Both the position numbers and the translations under genes were made by a program. The notes under the pieces were generated by a model. It had not been told where the DNA came from and did not search any database. It worked only from the letters and a program-made list of their open reading frames with translations. Shown piece after piece: positions 1-4,659 of a stretch of DNA of 6,560 bases. The stretch covers positions 1 to 6,560 of the forward strand of contig CAJTTQ010000109.1 in assembly GCA_910579145.1 (NCBI GenBank), read 5' to 3'. Within the stretch, counting starts at the first letter, position 1. The number at the start of each line of letters is the position of its first letter. This DNA is from an uncultured Eubacterium sp. Lineage in GTDB: Bacteria; Bacillota; Clostridia; Lachnospirales; Lachnospiraceae.

Positions 1-52
1 ATGTCAAGATAATTGTACTGAGAAATTTTACGATTTGCATGAAATTTCGACA

Positions 53-115
53 CAAAATGTTTTTTTTATTTTTTTGAAAAAAAAGCTTGCATTCTAAAAA
101 ATTTTCATGTATAAT
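53..115 (+). promoter_or_regulatory. Promoter of tRNA-Gln with AT-rich upstream element
   Basis: A near-consensus sigma-A promoter: -35 TTGCAT at 87-92, a 17-base spacer, and a perfect -10 TATAAT at 110-115. Transcription should start near 122, about a dozen bases before the mature tRNA 5' end. Upstream of the -35 (about 53-84) are uninterrupted T and A runs, which fits an UP element contacting the RNA polymerase alpha subunit, as is common for stable RNA genes. The UP-element role is inferred; the hexamers are read directly. Positions 1-52 show only short AT-rich repeats (GAAATTT at 22-28 and its reverse complement at 42-48) and no gene. Confidence 0.85.
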
Positions 116-133
116 AGCACTTGTGATTGAGAT

Positions 134-205
134 TGGGCTATCGCCAAATGGTAAGGCACTGGACTCTGACTCCAGCATTTCAAGGTTCGAATCCTTGTAG
201 CCCAG
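134..205 (+). tRNA. tRNA-Gln, anticodon CTG (reads CAG)
   Basis: The full cloverleaf can be drawn. The acceptor stem TGGGCTA (134-140) pairs with TAGCCCA (198-204). The D arm is GCC (143-145) with GGC (155-157) and contains the GG of the D loop. The anticodon stem CTGGA (159-163) pairs with TCCAG (171-175) around loop CTCTGAC, giving anticodon CTG at 166-168. The T arm CAAGG/CCTTG (181-185, 193-197) encloses TTCGAAT. The discriminator base is G205, and CCA is not encoded, so it must be added after transcription. The weak U1-A72 first pair is typical of tRNA-Gln. Glutamine is usually read by a TTG anticodon, so this is probably a second isoacceptor dedicated to CAG. It is a single-gene unit with its own promoter and terminator. 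Confidence 0.96.
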
Positions 206-208
206 CTA

Positions 209-250
209 AAAAGCTTTGAATGACGTTTCGTTTTTCAAAGCTTTTCTTTT
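209..250 (+). terminator. Intrinsic terminator of the tRNA-Gln gene
   Basis: A 12-bp perfect stem, AAAAGCTTTGAA (209-220) with TTCAAAGCTTTT (234-245), encloses a 13-base loop in which ACG/CGT can also pair. It is followed by a T-rich tail, TTTTCTTTTC. It begins only a few bases after the tRNA 3' end, so it should both end transcription and leave a short trailer for processing. Confidence 0.88.
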
Positions 251-282
251 CACTTAGAACAAATACGTCAGAATGAGGACAG

Positions 283-308
283 AAGCGTCGGTACTACGGC
301 GCTTTTTT
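283..308 (+). terminator. Second intrinsic terminator/attenuator upstream of prfC
   Basis: AAGCGTCG (283-290) pairs with CGGCGCTT (297-304), eight pairs including one G-T, around loop GTACTA. The stem runs straight into six Ts (303-308). It lies 33 bases after the tRNA terminator and 60 bases before the chosen prfC start. It could be a backup terminator for tRNA transcription, or an attenuator in a prfC leader if prfC transcription begins between the two hairpins. No convincing promoter is visible between 250 and 283, so the role is open. It also argues against starting prfC at the ATG at 273, because that reading would put a terminator inside the coding region. Confidence 0.75.
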
Positions 309-328
309 CGAAGAAATAAAAAAGATTT

Positions 329-352
329 GCGCAAGGCGTTCAAACGCAGCGC
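329..352 (+). other. GC-rich hairpin just before the prfC ribosome binding site
   Basis: The inner stem GCGT (336-339) pairs with ACGC (344-347) around loop TCAA. The outer stem GCGC (329-332) pairs with GCGC (349-352), with AAG and A as an asymmetric internal loop. It ends 6 bases before the GGAG at 359-362, so it would sit beside the translation start rather than covering it. It may be a leader structure affecting prfC translation; no function can be shown from the sequence. Confidence 0.4.
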
Positions 353-368
353 GGAAATGGAGTCAAAA

Positions 369-1979
369 ATGGAACATGCAGCACAAAAAAACAATTTTTC
401 AAAAGAAATTGAGAAAAGACGGACATTCGCGATCATCTCCCACCCCGATGCCGGTAAGACGACATTGACGGAAAAATTTCTCCTCTACGGCGGAGCCATC
501 AACCTGGCCGGCTCTGTAAAAGGAAGAAAGGCGGCGAAGCACGCCGTATCCGACTGGATGGAAATAGAGAAAGAACGTGGTATTTCCGTTACTTCTTCCG
601 TTCTTCAGTTCAATTACGACGGATACTGCATTAACATCCTTGACACGCCGGGGCACCAGGACTTTTCCGAAGATACGTACCGCACGCTGATGGCTGCCGA
701 TTCTGCCGTCATGGTCATTGACGGCTCCAAAGGCGTCGAGGCACAGACGATCAAGCTGTTCAAAGTGTGCGTTATGCGAGGGATTCCTATTTTCACCTTT
801 GTCAATAAGATGGACCGCGAGGCAAGGGATCCGTTTGAGCTCATTGATGAAATCGAAAACGTACTCGGCATCCGAACATGTCCGGTCAACTGGCCGATCG
901 GCTCCGGCAAAAATTTCAAAGGCGTCTATGACCGGAATACCAAAATGATCTCCCGCTTTCTGCAGTCCGACAACGGGCACAAGATCGAGTCGGTAGACGC
1001 GAAGCTCGGCGACAGCGGCCTTGATGAACTGATCACAAAAGAGTACCACGATATTCTCGTCGATGAGATTGAACTTCTTGACGGGGCCAGCGACGAATTT
1101 GACCTGGAAAAAGTAAGGGCAGGAAAACTTTCTCCGGTTTTCTTCGGATCGGCGCTCACAAACTTTGGCGTGGAGACATTTTTGCAGCACTTCCTTACGA
1201 TGACGACCTCCCCTCTCCCGCGAAACTCGGGAGACACGCCGGTGAGTCCCTTCTCCGATGACTTCTCCGCTTTCATATTTAAAATACAGGCAAATATGAA
1301 TAAAGCACACCGCGACCGAATCGCTTTCATGCGGATCTGTTCCGGAAAATTTACAGCGGGCATGGAAGTCATGCACGTCCAGGGCGGGAAAAAGATCCGG
1401 CTCGCCCAGCCGCAGCAAATGATGGCACAGGAGCGCAAGCATGTAGAAGAAGCGTACGCCGGAGACATCATCGGTATTTTCGACCCCGGTATTTTTTCGA
1501 TCGGCGATACGCTGTGTACTGCGGGAAAAAATATATGCTACGCCGGAATCCCGACCTTTGCCCCCGAGCATTTTGCCCGTGTGCGCCAGGTCGATACGAT
1601 GAAGCGCAAGCAGTTTATGAAAGGGATCACACAGATTGCCCTCGAAGGCGCCATCCAGATCTTCCAGGAATTTAATACGGGAATGGAGGAGATCATCGTC
1701 GGCGTTGTCGGCGTCCTTCAATTTGAAGTGCTGCAGTACCGGCTCCAGAACGAATATAATGTAGAGATCCGGATGGAACAGCTCCCGTACGAGCATGTGC
1801 GCTGGATCGAAAATGAAGACATTGACGTAAACAGCCTGTCGGTCACCTCAGATACCAAACGGGTGAAAGATTTTAAAGACAACCCGCTGCTTCTGTTTAC
1901 CCACCCCTGGAGCATCCAAACCGTACTTGAGCGGAACGAAGGACTGCGGCTCGGCGAAGTTTCAAACGCCGCATTCTGA
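369..1979 (+). CDS. prfC: Peptide chain release factor 3 (RF3), translational GTPase
   Basis: RF3 is a cytosolic GTPase that uses GTP binding and hydrolysis on the ribosome to release class I release factors RF1/RF2 after peptide release. The 536-residue product matches the family size (E. coli RF3 is 529). GTPase motifs are intact: P-loop SHPDAGKTT at about 24-32, switch I ERGISVTSS at about 69-77, DTPGH at 92-96 and NKMD at 146-149. The following EF-Tu-like domain II and RF3-type C-terminal domain are collinear. The stretch from KRRTFAIISHPDAGKTT is characteristic of RF3 rather than EF-G. I chose ATG 369 because GGAG at 359-362 lies 6 bases upstream and the N-terminus then matches family length. 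In-frame ATGs at 357 and 273 lack a good site, and the latter would read through a terminator. Two upstream terminator hairpins suggest that it is not simply cotranscribed with the tRNA. Confidence 0.95.
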   Translation: MEHAAQKNNFSKEIEKRRTFAIISHPDAGKTTLTEKFLLYGGAINLAGSVKGRKAAKHAVSDWMEIEKERGISVTSSVLQFNYDGYCINILDTPGHQDFSEDTYRTLMAADSAVMVIDGSKGVEAQTIKLFKVCVMRGIPIFTFVNKMDREARDPFELIDEIENVLGIRTCPVNWPIGSGKNFKGVYDRNTKMISRFLQSDNGHKIESVDAKLGDSGLDELITKEYHDILVDEIELLDGASDEFDLEKVRAGKLSPVFFGSALTNFGVETFLQHFLTMTTSPLPRNSGDTPVSPFSDDFSAFIFKIQANMNKAHRDRIAFMRICSGKFTAGMEVMHVQGGKKIRLAQPQQMMAQERKHVEEAYAGDIIGIFDPGIFSIGDTLCTAGKNICYAGIPTFAPEHFARVRQVDTMKRKQFMKGITQIALEGAIQIFQEFNTGMEEIIVGVVGVLQFEVLQYRLQNEYNVEIRMEQLPYEHVRWIENEDIDVNSLSVTSDTKRVKDFKDNPLLLFTHPWSIQTVLERNEGLRLGEVSNAAF

Positions 1980-2005
1980 TTTATCTTATCATTACATATA
2001 AGAAT

Positions 2006-2009
2006 GGAG
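2006..2009 (+). promoter_or_regulatory. Ribosome binding site deciding the beta-helix gene start
   Basis: GGAG lies 7 bases before ATG 2017 but only 1 base before ATG 2011. The second ATG is therefore the likely start, and it gives a standard MKKLL signal-peptide N-terminus. Confidence 0.75.
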
Positions 2010-2016
2010 AATGACT

Positions 2017-3252
2017 ATGAAAAAACTTTTGCGAACTCTATTTATGATCCTATGCGGCATGACGATCTGCTTTTGCGCCGCCAAACCAGCCGAGGCAAAA
2101 AAGAATTTTACGCTGTCGGCAAGTTCCAAACCATATAAGAATAAATACGTAAAATCAAAAGCGTATAACAAATACACAAAACATTACCTGACGATCCGCT
2201 CCTATCTCGATCACATGTCCAAAAAGGGCGGCGGCACGTTGACACTGAAAAAAGGAACGTATAACCTCACGAATGCGATCCTCGTTCCCTCGAACGTCAC
2301 GATCGTTCTGAAGGACGGCGTCGTTATGAATAAAACGAACAACACGCATACGAAAGCGCTGAAAGCGGGACACATTATGATCGAGTGCGTCCGCAGTTCC
2401 AGGATTAAAAAGAGCGGCGTTGTCGGCGGCTACAATGGCGAAAAGAACATACGCATCAAAGGTGAGGGAAACGTGACGATGAACCTCGCCAAATGCAGCA
2501 AAAGCGAAGCGATCCGCGTTCCGCACTGTCAAAACGTTTCGATTGAAAACATCTCGTTTACCAATTTAAGGGACGGCCATTTTATCGAAATCGACGCTTC
2601 CAAAAACGTATCGGTCAATAACTGCAGCTTTTCCAATAATAAAAACGGGGAGCGCTGCGCGATCAACTTAGACACACCCGATAAAGTTACAAATGGATTC
2701 AACGGTAAATACTCGAAATTTGATAAGACGCCGAATGTCGATGTAACGATACAAAACTGCGGTTTTTACAATCTCCACCGCGGCATCGACACCCACCGGT
2801 TTTCACCGGACAAATACCATACAAACATACAGGTATTAAACTGTACATTCCGTGGTAGCGTGCAGAGTCCGATCATGATGGAAAACTGGAAAAATGCCGT
2901 GATCAAAGGAAACACATTTGACACCGTATCAGGCTGGAACAGCGGAAACATCCAGCAGGAAAAGTTCGGTATCTTCATGAAAGGCGGCGTTATCGACCCC
3001 GTCATCAGCGACAATACATTTAACAATGTGCATATGCCATTTTACGCAAAAGGAAACCACAAAGAACCGGCCGGTGACATTGCGGCGCGCTATCCCGCTA
3101 CCTATTCCAGTTTCTCTGCGGCTTCCATCGAAAGCATGAGGCATAATACGCTCGGGCCAAATGCCGTTTTGCGATATTTTGCCATCAGCAACCGGGAAGT
3201 TCCCTATATCGCATTGAGCGATAAGCACTATACGAAGTATGAATTTATATGA
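2017..3252 (+). CDS. Secreted right-handed parallel beta-helix protein
   Basis: The 411-residue product begins with a Sec signal peptide: MKKLLRT, a hydrophobic core FMILCGMTICFCAA, and probable cleavage after AEA at residue 27. The mature N-terminus is Lys/Tyr-rich. A segment GGGTLTLKKGTYNLTNAILV (about 71-90) is the usual entry to a pectin-lyase-like fold. It is followed by repeated short strands ending in N-x-S/T-F (NVSIENISFTN, NVSVNNCSFSN, VTIQNCGFYN, IQVLNCTFRG, AVIKGNTFDT, PVISDNTFNN), typical parallel beta-helix coils spanning about 145-340. It also has INLDTPDK and DTHRFSPDKYHTN segments, which I recall from clostridial beta-helix proteins. Such folds often bind or cleave polysaccharide, but no catalytic set is identifiable, so substrate and activity are unknown. 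There is no LPXTG motif, C-terminal membrane anchor, lipobox or cell-wall-binding repeat, so it is probably released. It starts 37 bases after prfC with no visible terminator between them; cotranscription is possible but functionally unexplained. Confidence 0.85.
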   Translation: MKKLLRTLFMILCGMTICFCAAKPAEAKKNFTLSASSKPYKNKYVKSKAYNKYTKHYLTIRSYLDHMSKKGGGTLTLKKGTYNLTNAILVPSNVTIVLKDGVVMNKTNNTHTKALKAGHIMIECVRSSRIKKSGVVGGYNGEKNIRIKGEGNVTMNLAKCSKSEAIRVPHCQNVSIENISFTNLRDGHFIEIDASKNVSVNNCSFSNNKNGERCAINLDTPDKVTNGFNGKYSKFDKTPNVDVTIQNCGFYNLHRGIDTHRFSPDKYHTNIQVLNCTFRGSVQSPIMMENWKNAVIKGNTFDTVSGWNSGNIQQEKFGIFMKGGVIDPVISDNTFNNVHMPFYAKGNHKEPAGDIAARYPATYSSFSAASIESMRHNTLGPNAVLRYFAISNREVPYIALSDKHYTKYEFI

Positions 3253-3254
3253 CG

Positions 3255-4478
3255 TTAGATCATCCAGATCGGAACGATGTAATTATTTCGATCAACCGCG
3301 CTAAGCCCCGGTTTCATACAGATTACCGCACCCTTAGACCGGGGCGTAGACGACTGATCCAACCGTTCAAATACTTTAATCAATTCTGTTCCTGGATTTG
3401 AGGTCTTCTTAATCTCAATCGGATTTAGCACGCCGTCATGCTCGAGCACGAGATCAATCTCCCTGGCATCTTTGTCACGATAATAGTATAGGTAAGGCTG
3501 CTTCCCGCAGTTTAAGTATGTTTTCATGATTTCAGCGACTACATAATTTTCCAAAATAGCACCATTCATCGCGCCACCCTCTAATGTTTCCGCACTGCTC
3601 CACTTCGTCAGATAACAAACGAGACCCGAATCATAAAAATACAGTTTCGGTGTTTTTACAAGACGTTTTAACAGATTGTTTGAATACGGATGGAGATAGA
3701 AAATGATCCCTAATGTCTCCAAAATGCCCAGCCAGTTTTTTGCCTGTGTCTGATTGATATCGGCATCTCTTGCAATCTCTGCAACATTCAGCATCTGCCC
3801 GCATCTTGCTGCTGTGGCCACAAGAAACCCATAAAATTTCAAAGAATCGACCGCATCCGACAGTTCCCTTACATCACGTCCCATATAGGTGCTTACATAA
3901 CTACTGTAGAAAATCTGGCTATTACTGTTTGCTCCACTTACAATGGCAGGCATGGAACCTTTATAAATCCGTTCGAAAATCCCTCTCGCATCCGCCTCTT
4001 CCCTGCTATTTTTTCTAACCGATAATGCCTCTATATCAATCGTAAAAGGTTCCATCTCCCCGCCCGAAATCTCTGCCTGTGACAACGATGTAAGGGAAAG
4101 CACTGCTACTCTTCCCGCCAAAGATTCCTGCACCCCTCTCATCAATTTAAACACCTGTGATCCTGTCAGCCAAAATGCTCCTGAATGCTGATGTTTGTCC
4201 ACATACATTTTAATATAGATAAATAACTCTGGTGCATACTGAACCTCATCAATCATAACAGGCGGCTCATGGAGCTGCAAAAACAATTCTGGATCTGTCT
4301 TTGCCATATGTCTTTCATTCAGATCATCCAGCGTAACGTATCTTCTATCCGTACCTTCCATTAACTTCCGAAGCATGGTAGTCTTACCCACCTGCCGCGG
4401 CCCGGTAACCAGGACAACCGGATATTCTCTCGTAACCTGATCTACGACCTTCTCCAAATTTCTCGTTATATAGGTCAT
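3255..4478 (-). CDS. AAA_14/DUF4143 family ATPase with PD-(D/E)XK-like C-terminus
   Basis: This 407-residue protein has the architecture of the orphan AAA_14 + DUF4143 family, predicted cytosolic ATPases of unsettled function. Residues 20-33 contain Walker A (GPRQVGKTT). PPVMIDEVQ at 72-80 is Walker B with the catalytic Glu. WLTGSQ (103-108) fits sensor 1, and LAGRV (120-124) offers the conserved family arginine. Residues about 230-260 form a winged-helix-like segment. The C-terminal REIDLVLEH...PIEIKKT (339-359) resembles a PD-(D/E)XK nuclease core, with Asp342, Glu355 and Lys357. Whether it cuts DNA is not known. On the minus strand, AGGGG lies 7 bases before the ATG. The gene looks richer in A/T than its neighbours and stands alone, which suggests an acquired single-gene unit. 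Its stop is 2 bp from the convergent beta-helix gene. Two palindromic units lie upstream. Confidence 0.88.
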   Translation of the reverse strand: MTYITRNLEKVVDQVTREYPVVLVTGPRQVGKTTMLRKLMEGTDRRYVTLDDLNERHMAKTDPELFLQLHEPPVMIDEVQYAPELFIYIKMYVDKHQHSGAFWLTGSQVFKLMRGVQESLAGRVAVLSLTSLSQAEISGGEMEPFTIDIEALSVRKNSREEADARGIFERIYKGSMPAIVSGANSNSQIFYSSYVSTYMGRDVRELSDAVDSLKFYGFLVATAARCGQMLNVAEIARDADINQTQAKNWLGILETLGIIFYLHPYSNNLLKRLVKTPKLYFYDSGLVCYLTKWSSAETLEGGAMNGAILENYVVAEIMKTYLNCGKQPYLYYYRDKDAREIDLVLEHDGVLNPIEIKKTSNPGTELIKVFERLDQSSTPRSKGAVICMKPGLSAVDRNNYIVPIWMI

Positions 4479-4491
4479 ATCCTCACCCCTC

Positions 4492-4530
4492 TTCCGGCTA
4501 TTATTTATATCAATTATATTTTAGCCGAAA
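4492..4530 (-). repeat. Palindromic unit 1, bracketing the ATPase promoter
   Basis: A 39-bp unit: TTCCGGCTA (4492-4500), a 21-bp AT spacer, then TAGCCGAAA (4522-4530). The arms are inverted copies with one C/A mismatch on the plus strand, which becomes G-U in the minus-strand RNA. One arm falls between the -35 and -10 of the likely ATPase promoter and the other lies just past its start site, an operator-like layout. A second unit of identical size lies exactly 60 bp away. Confidence 0.75.
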
Positions 4531-4539
4531 TGCAGTCAA
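4513..4539 (-). promoter_or_regulatory. Probable promoter of the ATPase gene
   Basis: On the minus strand, -35 TTGACT (4534-4539) and -10 TATAAT (4513-4518) are separated by 15 bp, or 16 bp if TTTGAC is taken as the -35. The spacer is shorter than ideal. Transcription would start near 4506, giving a leader of roughly 28 bases. One palindrome arm lies within the spacer, so a protein bound there would block polymerase. Confidence 0.6.
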
Positions 4540-4541
4540 AA

Positions 4542-4600
4542 ATCAAGCATATTCCGGCTGATATTTATTGTTTATACCTTTTAGCCAAAATATGCTTGAT
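4542..4600 (-). terminator. Long-arm hairpin, possible terminator of amtB
   Basis: The arms at 4583-4600 and 4542-4559 form an 18-bp stem in minus-strand RNA (ATCAAGCATATTTTGGCT with AGCCGGAATATGCTTGAT), all positions paired with two G-U. The loop is 23 bases. The stem is followed by four to five Ts (4542-4538). It lies 60 bases after the amtB stop, so it may end amtB transcription, and the T run overlaps the -35 region of the ATPase promoter. The large loop is unusual for an intrinsic terminator, so a different role is possible. Confidence 0.5.
4552..4590 (-). repeat. Palindromic unit 2, upstream copy
   Basis: A 39-bp unit: TTCCGGCTG (4552-4560), a 21-bp AT spacer and TAGCCAAAA (4582-4590). 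It matches unit 1 at 28 of 39 positions by hand alignment, with the same arm and spacer lengths. It carries a -10-like TATAAA on the minus strand (4571-4576) near the equivalent place, but no clear -35. It may be a degenerate duplicate of the ATPase promoter/operator. Its arms form the inner part of the longer hairpin at 4542-4600. Confidence 0.7.
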
Positions 4601-4659
4601 GGCGTTACTCAATTTCTATCGTTCCCAATTTGACCCTTGCCGCTTTTCGGGCCTTCCTG

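Noticed and set aside
302..324. CTTTTTT (302-308) and AAAAAAG (318-324) as an antiterminator pair
   Set aside because: The pairing uses the terminator's own T run and forms only after it has been transcribed, so it could not prevent termination; likely chance in an AT-rich stretch.
251..368. T-box or other tRNA-sensing riboswitch upstream of prfC
   Set aside because: The leader is too short and the conserved T-box sequence and stem I are not present.
399..1796. 465-codon open frame on the minus strand opposite prfC
   Set aside because: It is antisense to a well-supported RF3 gene, its translation resembles no family, and no ribosome binding site was found; it reflects the codon bias of prfC.
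2062..2085. Lipoprotein signal in the beta-helix protein
   Set aside because: The cysteines in TICFCAA do not follow a lipobox (L-A/S-G/A-C); an AEA signal peptidase I site is a better match.
3258..4331. 11-bp direct repeat AGATCATCCAG at 3258 and 4321 as possible insertion-site duplication
   Set aside because: Both copies lie inside the ATPase coding sequence, and the second is in the middle of the N-terminal domain, so they do not flank an element.
4492..4590. CRISPR-like array
   Set aside because: There are only two imperfect units with palindromic arms and no cas genes; promoter/operator or hairpin explanations fit better.
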